Below, piece by piece: positions 8,457-17,476 of a stretch of 64,000 bases of DNA. The DNA comes from Pandoraea faecigallinarum (GTDB lineage Bacteria > Pseudomonadota > Gammaproteobacteria > Burkholderiales > Burkholderiaceae): the NCBI RefSeq assembly GCF_001029105.3, contig NZ_CP011807.3, forward strand, positions 1,426,001 to 1,490,000, read 5' to 3'. The position numbers and the translations under genes were made by a program. The notes beneath the pieces are model-generated. The model saw only the letters and a list, made by a program, of their open reading frames with translations. It searched no databases and was not told where the DNA came from. Every line of letters begins with the position of its first letter. Position 1 is the stretch's first letter.

Positions 8457-9227
8457 TCAGTCGCCCCGCAACGCGGCGGTCTGACGTTTCCACAGCGTCC
8501 ACGGGCGCTCCATCACACCGAGATTGGTTTGCGTGGAGCGCCGGCCTTCCTCCTCATCCAGATAGGTGACTTCGCCGCCGAGTGCGATGGCCTTCGACTG
8601 CATGTCCGCATTCAGTTCGGTATAGATCGCGCGGTAGACGGCCGCGGGCAACGACGGCGCCGTGGCCACGAACCCATGCCCGCGCATGAGCGCGACGTCC
8701 GAGTCGCCCAGCGACTGCGCGAGCGCCTTGCCTTGTTCGCCGTTGCGCACGAGCATGTCCGTGCAACCGAAGCAGTGCCGGATGTCAAACACCGGCGCGC
8801 CGCTGCCGAGAAAGCCCGCCATGTGATACACCGGGCGCAGCCGCACTGACGACGCGGCAAACGGAATGACCGACGGCGAATGGCTATGCACGATGGCATT
8901 GACGTCCGGCCGCGCCCGATAGATCTCGCTGTGAATCCACGTCTCCAGATAGCGCTTGCGCGTATCGCCGTCGACCGGCTGGCAGTCGAGGTCGAGCGTG
9001 AGGATATCGTCCGGAGAGACGAGTTCGGGAGCCATTGACTGGGCGATGAGGAAATGCGCCGGGTTGCGCGGGTCGCGCACGCTGACGTGGCCGAAGCCGT
9101 CGAGGACTTCGTGATGCGCGAGCACGTGGTTCGCCGCGGCGAGGTCTTCGCGCAGTTGCGAGATCGTCATCGCGTCGTGTTCGGTAGCGGCGGGAACATA
9201 GGGGGTGTGGGGAGCGTTGGCTTGCAT
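8457..9227 (-). CDS. Class II aldolase/adducin family protein, possible aromatic-acid decarboxylase
   Basis: A 256-residue class II aldolase-fold enzyme. Metal ligands are visible as HSHSPSVIPFA (two His) and in MRGHGFVATAP. The family splits sugar phosphates such as fuculose-1-phosphate, but it also includes hydroxyphthalate and related decarboxylases. The ATG at 9227 is chosen because the upstream in-frame extension to 9371 lies within the preceding gene and looks noncoding. It is the last gene of a leftward run: MFS transporter, then dihydroxyphthalate-decarboxylase-like protein, then this. That context favours decarboxylation of an aromatic acid, which is inference. Confidence 0.75.
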   Translation of the reverse strand: MQANAPHTPYVPAATEHDAMTISQLREDLAAANHVLAHHEVLDGFGHVSVRDPRNPAHFLIAQSMAPELVSPDDILTLDLDCQPVDGDTRKRYLETWIHSEIYRARPDVNAIVHSHSPSVIPFAASSVRLRPVYHMAGFLGSGAPVFDIRHCFGCTDMLVRNGEQGKALAQSLGDSDVALMRGHGFVATAPSLPAAVYRAIYTELNADMQSKAIALGGEVTYLDEEEGRRSTQTNLGVMERPWTLWKRQTAALRGD

Positions 9228-9285
9228 GATGTCGTTGGCTAAGGGGAATCGATGGGAACGTCGAAAAAAAGTGGCGCAGCGCTCG

Positions 9286-10275
9286 TCACACCCGCACGGC
9301 CGCGGCGACTTCCGGCGGGAACAGATCGTCGGCCTGCATTGCGCGATGGCACACGCCCTGCTCGAATGCAAAGCGCAGAAAGGCGTCGAGCGTGACGCGG
9401 TTGGGCGCCACGCCGTACGGCCACGGATCGCCGCCGAACATGTCTCGTGCCTGCGCGGCGCGCTGGCTCATCCACGGCAAGGGAAAGTGTGAGCAGGTGA
9501 TGTCTTCGAGCCGCGCAAGACTCGCGTCTTTCGCCTGCGTGAAAGCCTTCACGAGGTTGTTTGCGATCCATCGGTTTGCGGTGAAGACCTCGCGGCGCAT
9601 CACGATCAGATGCATGATCGGGAAGATGCCGGTGCGCGCGAAATAGTCACGCTCGGCCGTCTCGAAGTCCGGCAGCAGACGCACGATCGCCGATTCGCGA
9701 CCGGCCGGCGGTGCGGGCGGACGTGCGCTCAGGATCGCGTCGATCTCGCCGTCGAGCAGCATGGCCGTGAGCGACCTCTCGGGCGATGGGCGGTAGCGCA
9801 CGCCTTGCGGCACTCGCACGGCGACCTTCTCGCGGCGTCCCGCCTGATTCACACCGCCTTGCACCCACTCGACGTCGGTCAGCGCCACACCGTGATCCTG
9901 CGCGAGCCAGCCGCGCGAGTAGACGGACGCTGTCTGCGCCCATTCAGGCACGCCCATGCGCTTGCCGCGCAGGTCCGCGGGCGACGACATGGACGTGTCC
10001 GAGCGCACGTAGAGCGACGACAACCGGAAGACACGCGAAGGAAACACCGGCAAACCGATCAGCCGGTCGTCGCCTTGCGAGCGCAGCGACGCGTACTTGG
10101 CGAGCGACATCTCCGAGAGATCCCACTCCTGAAAATGCGTCGTGCGGTAAAAGATCTCTTCGACCGGTAGCACGGACGGCACGAGGTCGATGCCTTGCGC
10201 CGCGACGCGACCGTCGAGCAGATCGCGCACGTGGTCGTAATCGTTCACCGCGAGTGAAAGGGTCAGTCTGTTCAT
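9286..10275 (-). CDS. 4,5-dihydroxyphthalate decarboxylase-like protein
   Basis: A 329-residue protein of the family that contains 4,5-dihydroxyphthalate decarboxylase (Pht5), which has a periplasmic-binding-protein fold. No signal peptide is seen: the N-terminus LTLSLAVNDYDHVRDLLDG is the start of the fold. It is therefore likely a cytoplasmic enzyme or sensor and not a transport binding protein. Family-typical pieces include EEIFYRTTHFQEWDLSEMS, the GVPEWAQTASVYSRGWL segment and GIFPIMHLIVMRREV. It sits between an MFS transporter gene (27 bp upstream) and a class II aldolase gene (58 bp downstream) on one strand. A role in decarboxylating an imported aromatic acid is inferred. Confidence 0.75.
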   Translation of the reverse strand: MNRLTLSLAVNDYDHVRDLLDGRVAAQGIDLVPSVLPVEEIFYRTTHFQEWDLSEMSLAKYASLRSQGDDRLIGLPVFPSRVFRLSSLYVRSDTSMSSPADLRGKRMGVPEWAQTASVYSRGWLAQDHGVALTDVEWVQGGVNQAGRREKVAVRVPQGVRYRPSPERSLTAMLLDGEIDAILSARPPAPPAGRESAIVRLLPDFETAERDYFARTGIFPIMHLIVMRREVFTANRWIANNLVKAFTQAKDASLARLEDITCSHFPLPWMSQRAAQARDMFGGDPWPYGVAPNRVTLDAFLRFAFEQGVCHRAMQADDLFPPEVAAAVRV

Positions 10276-10302
10276 GAAGCGTTCCGATGCGAACGAGGAA
10301 GA

Positions 10303-11667
10303 TCAATGGCCGAACGCGGGCGCTTTCGGCAGGTTTTCGGGGCGTGCGACGAGGAACACGAGCGCGGCGGCCGTCACGAGCGCGGCGCCGAGCACGAAGA
10401 ACATGGTGCCGGCGCCGCCCGTCGCCTGTTGCAGCACGCCCGCAATGGCCGGGCCGCACATCGCGCCGACACGCGCGATGCCGAGATACAGACCGACGCC
10501 CGTGCTGCGGATCTCGGTGGGATAACTCACTGCGACGAGATTGTTGAGCACTGTCTGTGTGCCGATGACGAACATGCCTGCCACCACGATGCCCACGAAC
10601 GTCACCGAGCCGCCTGTGATGGTGGCGAGCACGCCGATGGCGGCCGCACCGCACAACCACGCGAGCGACATGGCCAGACGCCGGTTGCCGATGCGGTCGG
10701 CGAGCACGCCCGTGAGCAGGCTGCCGAACGCCGACGCGAAGACGAGCAACGACCCGTACGCGAAGCTCGTCGAGAGGTTTTCACCGCGCTTGAGCATGAT
10801 GGTCGGCAGCCAGCCGGACAGGCCGTACGACGAGAAGAGCGAGAGCGCGCCCATCGACCAGAGGCAGATCGTCTGGCGACGGAACTCGGGCGAGAAGAGA
10901 GCGGCGACGGACCCGGCTTTCACGCCCGCGTCCGGCGATGTGAAGGCCGCATTCGCAAACTCGGCGGCACGCGCGGGCCATAGGCGGCTCAGTTGGGCTC
11001 GCACCGCTTCCTGGCGTCCCCGGCTGGCGAGAAACGACACCGACTCCGGTAGCGCGAATTGCAATGCGAGCGCCAGCACGACCGACAGGGCGCCCACGTA
11101 GTACATGCTCTGCCAGCCGTATTGCGGGATCAGCCACGCGGCGATGAAGCCGGAAGCCGTCGCGCCGCCGATCCAGCCGCACGAGAAGAACACGATGGTG
11201 AAGACATTGGCGCTGCGCCTGGGTGCGATCTCGTTGATGTACGTGACGGCCACCGGCATGAGCAATCCCAGCGAGATACCCATCACGAAACGCAATCCGA
11301 TGAAGGTGCGCAGGTCGTGTGCGAACAGGGCGATGGCGAGGCTCATCCCCCCCGAGAGCCAGATACCCGCGAGCAGAACGCGACGGCGTCCGATGCGATC
11401 GCTGAACGGACCCGAGACGGCCGAACCGGCGGCGAATCCCGCGAGTCCGCATGACAGCAGCACGCCGATCCGGCTCGGCGAGAGACGCCACAGCGCGCTC
11501 ACGTCATGCACGATGTACGCGGCATTGTAGAGATCGAAGCCGTCGAACAGCAGGATCAGCGCAAGCAATGTTGCGAGACGGTAATGGAACGCCCCGAGCG
11601 GGGCGGATTGCAGCGCGTCGCGAACGTCGATGTGTCCGGACGCCCGCGAAGAGGGGGCCTGAGTCAT
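10303..11667 (-). CDS. MFS transporter, aromatic acid:H+ symporter type
   Basis: A 454-residue transporter with 12 predicted membrane segments. The segment DGFDLYNAAYIV in the first helix follows the aromatic acid:H+ symporter signature (D-G-x-D in helix 1). The loop 2-3 motif is GPFSDRIGRRRVLLAGIW, typical of the major facilitator superfamily. Such proteins import benzoates, phthalates and similar acids through the inner membrane. It is the first gene of a leftward three-gene run and faces the HTH-citrate-synthase-like regulator gene across 201 bp. That arrangement suggests the regulator controls this operon. Confidence 0.85.
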   Translation of the reverse strand: MTQAPSSRASGHIDVRDALQSAPLGAFHYRLATLLALILLFDGFDLYNAAYIVHDVSALWRLSPSRIGVLLSCGLAGFAAGSAVSGPFSDRIGRRRVLLAGIWLSGGMSLAIALFAHDLRTFIGLRFVMGISLGLLMPVAVTYINEIAPRRSANVFTIVFFSCGWIGGATASGFIAAWLIPQYGWQSMYYVGALSVVLALALQFALPESVSFLASRGRQEAVRAQLSRLWPARAAEFANAAFTSPDAGVKAGSVAALFSPEFRRQTICLWSMGALSLFSSYGLSGWLPTIMLKRGENLSTSFAYGSLLVFASAFGSLLTGVLADRIGNRRLAMSLAWLCGAAAIGVLATITGGSVTFVGIVVAGMFVIGTQTVLNNLVAVSYPTEIRSTGVGLYLGIARVGAMCGPAIAGVLQQATGGAGTMFFVLGAALVTAAALVFLVARPENLPKAPAFGH

Positions 11668-11769
11668 GCGTTGTCTCCGAAGGGGCGACCTGTCGAGCGC
11701 GGGCCGGACCCGGTTCGCAGTGTCTTTGTGATGTACGCGGAGACGACTTTACTGAGCGATTTTTCATTT

Positions 11770-11796
11770 ATCAATATTGATTTTTAAAGTCAATAT
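11770..11796. promoter_or_regulatory. AT-rich palindrome, candidate operator between the transporter and the HTH-citrate synthase gene
   Basis: The 12-bp perfect palindrome ATCAATATTGAT spans 11770-11781. A second half-site, TCAATAT, recurs at 11790-11796, 19 bp after the first copy, about two helical turns on one DNA face. It lies in the AT-rich middle of the divergent promoter region, as expected for an operator bound by the adjacent HTH protein. No binding data. Confidence 0.5.
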
Positions 11797-11868
11797 GAAT
11801 GTGGCATGATGTGCCGCAAAGCCGTCGCACGGCGACCCAATCGACCTGGGAGATCCACGAGAGAGACG

Positions 11869-13146
11869 ATGACGCAGCAAACCGATCTGATGACACGCGA
11901 GGAGGTGCTCGCGCTACTCGACATCAAACCGGCCACCCTCTACGCCTATGTGAGCCGGGGATTGATACGCGCGCGACCTCACGAGGATGGGCGCAAGCGT
12001 CTTTATCTGCGTCGCGACGTGGAGCGCCTTGCGACGCGCAAGCGCGGGCGCGCACCGACCGGTGCGGTGGCGGAGTCGACGATGCGCTTCGGCGATCCGG
12101 TACTGCACTCGGCCATCACGCAAATCACGCCGCATGGCCCGCGCTATCGCAACCGGTTGGCCATCGAGCTGGCAAGCGGCGGGGCATCGTTCGAATCGGT
12201 CGTGCATTTGCTGATGACGGGCATCTGGCAGGACAGCATTGCCGACTGGCCGATGCAGGAGACACCGGCAGACGTGTTGCGTTTCCTCTCGACGTACGAG
12301 GGCGAAGTCGCGAGCGCGGACATCGGCAATCTGCTCGGCATGGTGCCCTTTGCGCTGGCCATGCACGGGCGCGGCGCCCGTGAGCTGGCGGACGGCACCG
12401 CTGTGCAGGCCGCACGGGCGATGCTGCATTGCATGGTCGGATGTGTGGGGTTTCTCGGACCGCAGCAACGGTTCGTCGCGCGCGGGCGCAACGAGAACGT
12501 CGCTGCGCATTTGCTGCGCGCGGCCGGCAGTGCCGTCACGCCCGCGAGGCTGCGCGCGATGAATGCGGCGCTCGTCGTGCTGGCGGATAACGAGTTGGCC
12601 CCGGCGACATTCTCGGCGCGCGTGGCGGCGTCCACCAATGCGGATCTGTTCGGCTGCGTGGCGGCGGCCATCGGCTCGCACATCGGCTTCACGACCGGCA
12701 CCAGCACGGAGAAAATCGAGACGCTGCTGTTCTGCGAGCCGTTCGACGCGCTCGACACGCGCATCGGCCGCGTGCGCGAGTACGGTGCGAGCCTGCTCGG
12801 CTTCAATCATCCCCTGTATCCGGGCGGCGACGCGCGGGCCGACCTGATGATGCAGATCGCGGGCGAACTCATGAACGATACCGGCGACGACACGATTGAC
12901 GACGCATTGCGGGAACGCACACGTCTGACGCTCGACTTTCTCGAGCGCATGCGCACCGAACTCAATGCCCATGCGGGTCTGGCCACGGGGCTGGTGGCGC
13001 TCGCCCGCGCGCTGCGCCTGCCGGACGGCACCTCGACGGCCATGTGGATCATCGGGCGCTCGGCCGGCTGGGTCGCCCATGTCATGGAGCAGCGCACGCA
13101 AGCCTTCATGCTGCGCCCGCGCGCCAAGTACGGGCTCGGCGCGTAA
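11869..13146 (+). CDS. HTH domain fused to catalytically degenerate citrate synthase, predicted metabolite-sensing regulator
   Basis: A 425-residue two-domain protein. Residues 8-60 form a MerR/excisionase-like HTH (EEVLALLDIKPATLYAYVSR, then the basic RRDVERLATRKRGR). Residues 68-425 are a citrate synthase fold. The second active-site His is kept (H314, in GFNHPLYPGGDARA). The first catalytic His, normally in ADHELNAS, is Asn here (N241, in LADNELAPATF), and the catalytic Asp of the NVDF-type motif aligns with A372. The usual GPLHGGA loop reads GFTTGTS. Loss of two of three catalytic residues argues against citrate synthesis and for ligand sensing. It is divergent from a transporter/decarboxylase operon. 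The ATG at 11869 follows GAGAGA. Confidence 0.8.
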   Translation: MTQQTDLMTREEVLALLDIKPATLYAYVSRGLIRARPHEDGRKRLYLRRDVERLATRKRGRAPTGAVAESTMRFGDPVLHSAITQITPHGPRYRNRLAIELASGGASFESVVHLLMTGIWQDSIADWPMQETPADVLRFLSTYEGEVASADIGNLLGMVPFALAMHGRGARELADGTAVQAARAMLHCMVGCVGFLGPQQRFVARGRNENVAAHLLRAAGSAVTPARLRAMNAALVVLADNELAPATFSARVAASTNADLFGCVAAAIGSHIGFTTGTSTEKIETLLFCEPFDALDTRIGRVREYGASLLGFNHPLYPGGDARADLMMQIAGELMNDTGDDTIDDALRERTRLTLDFLERMRTELNAHAGLATGLVALARALRLPDGTSTAMWIIGRSAGWVAHVMEQRTQAFMLRPRAKYGLGA

Positions 13147-13240
13147 CAAAAAACTCACGTAAGACTGCTGGCCTGCCAGGAGCGACGTCTTTGCTCACAC
13201 CGGCCGAACGGGCGCAATTGCGAGCGGACCGCTAAGCGGC

Positions 13241-13262
13241 GACGGGCCGCCTGCGGCCCGTC
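13241..13262. terminator. GC-rich hairpin between convergent genes
   Basis: Arms GACGGGCCGC and GCGGCCCGTC pair perfectly around a CT loop. It lies between the stop codons of two convergent genes (13146 and 13264), as expected for a bidirectional terminator. There is no clear U tract. Confidence 0.55.
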
Positions 13263-13263
13263 G

Positions 13264-13899
13264 TCAATGCATCGGCTCGGACGGCGTTTCGTTCTCGAAC
13301 GTGCGAAAACGCCAGCCGAACCACACCGCCAGCATCCGGATGACGAAGCCTGCCACGAACCCGACGCCCGTCGCCACACCGTTCGGCACCCCGAAATGCA
13401 GCATGGCGACATACATCGCCCCGCCAATGACGGCCACGCTCGCATACATCTCCCGGCGCAGCACCAGCGGCACCTGCCCGCACAGCAGGTCGCGCAGCAT
13501 GCCGCCGCCGACGCCCGTGAGCACCCCGGCGAGCACCACGATGACCGGACTCGTGCTCACGGTCATGCCGATGTCGCACCCCAGAATCGTGAAGGCGGCC
13601 AGCCCGATGGCGTCCACGGTGATGAACGTCATGCGCAGCTTGTGAACGTGGCGCGCCACGATGGAGGCCAGCGTCGCCGCACCCAGCGTGAGCAGCAGGT
13701 ATTCCGGATGCGCAATCCATACGAGCGGATGGCGCCCGAACAGCACGTCGCGGATGGTGCCACCGCCGAGCGCCGTCACCATGCCGACGAACGCCAGCCC
13801 GAAGCGGTCCATGCCACGCTGCATCCCCATGATGGCCCCCGACATCGCTTCCGTGACGATCGCGATCAGGTATAGCGCGTAGAAGATTTCCGTTTTCAT
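13264..13899 (-). CDS. TRIC-type cation channel family protein (UPF0126/YicG-like)
   Basis: A 211-residue inner-membrane protein with about seven hydrophobic segments arranged as two related halves. Each half has a glycine-rich motif: ALGGGTIRDVLFGRHP near residue 47 and GVGGGMLRDLLCGQVP near residue 132. These repeats are the hallmark of the bacterial TRIC/UPF0126 family, whose studied members are trimeric cation channels. The ATG at 13899 is preferred to 13932 because AAGGAA lies 4-9 bp before it. It stands alone, convergent with the HTH-citrate-synthase gene and divergent from the efflux operon. Confidence 0.85.
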   Translation of the reverse strand: MKTEIFYALYLIAIVTEAMSGAIMGMQRGMDRFGLAFVGMVTALGGGTIRDVLFGRHPLVWIAHPEYLLLTLGAATLASIVARHVHKLRMTFITVDAIGLAAFTILGCDIGMTVSTSPVIVVLAGVLTGVGGGMLRDLLCGQVPLVLRREMYASVAVIGGAMYVAMLHFGVPNGVATGVGFVAGFVIRMLAVWFGWRFRTFENETPSEPMH

Positions 13900-14126
13900 G
13901 ATGTTCCTTGCAGTGCCGGGCGAATATATCACTTCAGGCGTTTTGGACGCCGTTTTGCCGCGTCTTCCCGCCTCGGCCTGTCATTTGTACAAGTTCTCGC
14001 GGCCTGCGCGCGATGCGACACTGCTGTCGACGAAACGACAAATGGGGAGAAGCGGCCCCGAATGCCGCTCAAACCCCTTAAACTCTCAACCTCTCAAGAT
14101 CTTGCGGGTATCGCCAAATTCGTTCC

Positions 14127-15329
14127 ATGGTCCAGTTCATTCGCCGCCGGCCGTATCTGGTCACGAGCCTCGCCGTGCTCGTCGTTCTCGTGGCGCTCGG
14201 CATCCGCAGTCTCACAGCCCCGAAGCCGCCCCAGTACCTGAGCGCCAAGGTCGAGCGCAGCGATCTCGAGAACACCGTTCTTGCCACGGGCACGCTTCAG
14301 GCGTTCCAGCAAGTCGACGTCGGCGCGCAGGTCAGCGGGCAGTTGAAGACGCTCAAGGTCAAGCTCGGCGATAAGGTGACGAAGGGCCAGTGGCTCGCGC
14401 AGATCGATCCGGTGCTCGCACAAAATGCCTTGCGCCAGGCCGAAGCCGACGAGCAGAACCTTCAGGCGCAAAAGCGTTCGACGGCAGCGCAGTTGAAGCA
14501 GGCGGAACTGGCGTTCGCGCGGCAGCGTCAGATGCTGCCCGACGACGCGACGTCCCGGCAGGACTACGAATCGGCGCAAGCCACGCTCGACATGCAGCGC
14601 GCCACGCTCGCCGGTCTCGACGCGCAGATCCGCCGCGCCGGGGTGGCCATCGAGTCGGCGCGTGCCAACGTCGGGTACACGCGCATCGTCGCGCCCATCG
14701 ACGGGCAGGTCGTCGCCATCGTCACGCAGGAAGGCCAGACCGTGATCGCGCAGCAACAGGCCCCGGTGATTCTGAAGCTCGCCGACATGGACACCATCAC
14801 GGTGAAAGCGCAGGTTTCCGAAGCGGATGTGATTCGCATCTCGCCGGGCCAGACCGCTTACTTCACGATCCTCGGCGATCCGGACAAGCGCTACTACGGC
14901 AAGCTGCGCGCCATCGAGCCCGCGCCACAGAACTTCCTGGACACGCAGAGCGCGCTTGGCGGCGGCGCAACGCGCAACAACACTGCCGTGTTCTACAACG
15001 CGCTGTTCGAGGTGCCGAACACGGACCATCGCCTGCGCATCTCCATGACCGCGCAGGTCAATGTGCTGCTGGGCACGGCGAAGCAGGCGCTGAGCGTGCC
15101 GGTGGCGGCGCTGGGCAAGAAGATCGGCCCGGATCGTTACGAAGTTCGCGTGCTGAGCAAGGACGCCAGGGACGGCCGTGCCGTGACGCGTCAGATCGTC
15201 ACCGGCCTGAACAACAACGTGCGCGTCGAAGTGCGTGAAGGACTCACGGCGGACGAGCGCGTCGTCATCGGCGAGGCGGGCGATGCTGCGCCGGCGCAGG
15301 CGGAAGCCTCATCCGGCTCCGCCCGATAA
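14127..15329 (+). CDS. macA: MacA-like periplasmic adaptor of a tripartite efflux pump
   Basis: A 400-residue membrane fusion protein. One N-terminal membrane anchor (residues about 8-27) is followed by the lipoyl/barrel-sandwich parts (VDVGAQVSGQLKTLKV near residue 64 and GYTRIVAPIDGQVVAI near residue 190), a long Gln/Ala-rich helical hairpin between them (about 95-180) and a beta-barrel domain. It links the MacB ATPase in the inner membrane to an outer-membrane channel. The macB frame starts immediately after its stop, and an OprM-type lipoprotein gene follows, completing the pump. MacAB pumps carry macrolides, siderophores or lipopeptides; the cargo here is unknown. Confidence 0.88.
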   Translation: MVQFIRRRPYLVTSLAVLVVLVALGIRSLTAPKPPQYLSAKVERSDLENTVLATGTLQAFQQVDVGAQVSGQLKTLKVKLGDKVTKGQWLAQIDPVLAQNALRQAEADEQNLQAQKRSTAAQLKQAELAFARQRQMLPDDATSRQDYESAQATLDMQRATLAGLDAQIRRAGVAIESARANVGYTRIVAPIDGQVVAIVTQEGQTVIAQQQAPVILKLADMDTITVKAQVSEADVIRISPGQTAYFTILGDPDKRYYGKLRAIEPAPQNFLDTQSALGGGATRNNTAVFYNALFEVPNTDHRLRISMTAQVNVLLGTAKQALSVPVAALGKKIGPDRYEVRVLSKDARDGRAVTRQIVTGLNNNVRVEVREGLTADERVVIGEAGDAAPAQAEASSGSAR

Positions 15330-15353
15330 TTGCCGTCGAGGATGTCGAGCGTC

Positions 15354-17465
15354 ATGACCCACGCCTCTCACACCACGCCCCCGCAGGGGTATTCGCACGA
15401 TGCGCCGCCATCCGGGGGCACCGTCGGCGACGGCCCGCACCCGATGCTCGAACTCGCGGGCGTTACCCGGCGCTTCCCGGCGGGCGAGCACGACGTCACG
15501 GTCTTGCGCGACGTGCATCTGAGCATCGAGGCGGGGGAGATTGTCGCGATCATGGGGGCGTCGGGCTCGGGCAAGTCGACGCTGATGAACATTCTCGGAT
15601 GCCTCGATCATCCGAGCGAGGGCAGCTACCGGGTGGCCGGGCGCGAGACTCGCGATCTGGATGCCGACGCGCTGGCGCAATTGCGTCGAGAGCACTTCGG
15701 CTTCATCTTCCAGCGCTATCACCTGCTGCCGCACCTCGACGCCGCATCGAACGTCGAAATGCCTGCCGTGTACACGGGCACGCCGCATGCGGCACGTCGC
15801 GAGCGTTCGGCCATGCTGCTCGAGCGGCTTGGGCTCGCGCAGCGCACGGCGCATCGTCCCAACCAGTTATCGGGCGGCCAGCAGCAGCGCGTGAGTATTG
15901 CGCGAGCGCTCATGAATGGCGGTGACGTCATTTTGGCGGACGAGCCGACTGGCGCACTCGACACGCGCAGCGGCCGCGAAGTGATCCGCATTCTCAAGGA
16001 ACTCAACGCGCTGGGGCACACCGTCATCATCGTGACGCACGACGAACAGGTGGCGGCGCACGCGCGCCGCATCATCGAGATTCGCGACGGCGAGATCGTG
16101 GCCGACCGGACCAACACGCCGGCGGAAGTCGAGCCGGACACGGCGCCTCCTGACGAGAGCGCCGAGGAAGTGGCCGGGGCAGCGGCATCGGCCGCATCGG
16201 CGAACGATTCGGCGTCGGTGGACGCGAGCCATGGCGGGGCGATTGCGCCGCGCCGCTGGACAGGCGGCATCGACCGGTTCGCCGAGGCATTTCGCATGGC
16301 GTGGATCGCGTTGATCTCGCACCGCCTGCGCACGTTCCTCACGATGCTCGGGATCATCATCGGCATTACTTCGGTGGTCTCCATCGTGGCTATCGGTGAA
16401 GGCGCGAAGCGATACATGCTAGCCGAAATCGGCAGCATCGGCACGAACACGATCAACATCTACCCCGGCAAGGACTGGGGCGACAATCGGGCGACGGCCA
16501 TTCAGACGCTTGTGCCGGAAGATGTCCACGCGCTCTCGGAGCAGATCTATGTGGACAGCGCAACGCCGGAAACCGCGCGCAGTCTGCTGCTGCGCTACCG
16601 CAACATCGATGCAAGTGCCATGGTCACGGGCGTGGGCGAGCATTTCTTTCAGGTGCGCGGCCTGAAGATCGGGCAGGGCATCGCGTTCGGGCCGGACGAG
16701 GTGCGTCGTCAGGCGCAGGTGGCCGTCATCGACCAGAACACGCGGCGCAAGCTGTTCGGCGCCAACCCGAATCCGCTGGGCGAAGTGATATTCGTGGGCA
16801 ATCTGCCGTGCGTGGTGATCGGGGTGACGGTCGAGAAGAAGAGCGCATTCGGCGACACGAAGAGCCTGAACATCTGGGTGCCTTACACGACGGCGGCGGG
16901 GCGTCTGTTCGGTCAGCGCAACGTCGACAGCATTACGGTCCGGGTGCGCGACGGTCAGCCGAGCAAGGCAGCCGAGAAGAGTCTCGAGACGTTGATGACG
17001 CAGCGTCACGGACGCAAGGACTTCTTCACGTACAACATGGATAGCGTGGTGAAGACGGTGGAGACGACCAGTCAGTCGCTCACGCTGCTGCTCTCGCTGA
17101 TCGCCGTGATCTCGCTCGTGGTGGGCGGCATCGGCGTGATGAACATCATGATCGTGTCAGTTACCGAGCGTACGCGGGAAATTGGGATTCGGATGGCGGT
17201 CGGCGCGCGACAGAGCGACATCATGCAGCAATTTCTCGTGGAAGCCGTGATGGTGTGTCTGATGGGCGGCGCGATCGGGATTGCACTGTCCTTCGGGGCA
17301 AGCTTCCTGTTCTCGCTGTTCGTCGAGAAATGGAAGATGGTGTTTTCGATGGGATCCGTCGTCACGGCGTTTCTGTGTTCGACGCTCATTGGCGTGGTGT
17401 TCGGATTCATGCCCGCACGAAATGCGGCGCGGCTGGATCCGGTCGAAGCGCTTGCTCGCGATTGA
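15354..17465 (+). CDS. macB: MacB-like ABC efflux permease/ATPase
   Basis: A 703-residue fusion of an N-terminal ABC ATPase and a C-terminal permease, the MacB layout. Walker A is GASGSGKST (residues 68-76), the signature LSGGQQQR is near 172, and Walker B reads VILADEPTGALD. After an acidic/alanine-rich linker (about 255-295) come four membrane segments with a large periplasmic domain between the first and second and the FtsX-like end. In-frame start codons also exist at 15330 (TTG) and 15342; 15354 is preferred for its spacing from GAGG at 15338. The protein is slightly longer than typical MacB because of its N-terminal extension. Confidence 0.88.
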   Translation: MTHASHTTPPQGYSHDAPPSGGTVGDGPHPMLELAGVTRRFPAGEHDVTVLRDVHLSIEAGEIVAIMGASGSGKSTLMNILGCLDHPSEGSYRVAGRETRDLDADALAQLRREHFGFIFQRYHLLPHLDAASNVEMPAVYTGTPHAARRERSAMLLERLGLAQRTAHRPNQLSGGQQQRVSIARALMNGGDVILADEPTGALDTRSGREVIRILKELNALGHTVIIVTHDEQVAAHARRIIEIRDGEIVADRTNTPAEVEPDTAPPDESAEEVAGAAASAASANDSASVDASHGGAIAPRRWTGGIDRFAEAFRMAWIALISHRLRTFLTMLGIIIGITSVVSIVAIGEGAKRYMLAEIGSIGTNTINIYPGKDWGDNRATAIQTLVPEDVHALSEQIYVDSATPETARSLLLRYRNIDASAMVTGVGEHFFQVRGLKIGQGIAFGPDEVRRQAQVAVIDQNTRRKLFGANPNPLGEVIFVGNLPCVVIGVTVEKKSAFGDTKSLNIWVPYTTAAGRLFGQRNVDSITVRVRDGQPSKAAEKSLETLMTQRHGRKDFFTYNMDSVVKTVETTSQSLTLLLSLIAVISLVVGGIGVMNIMIVSVTERTREIGIRMAVGARQSDIMQQFLVEAVMVCLMGGAIGIALSFGASFLFSLFVEKWKMVFSMGSVVTAFLCSTLIGVVFGFMPARNAARLDPVEALARD

Positions 17466-17476
17466 GGGATGGCTAG

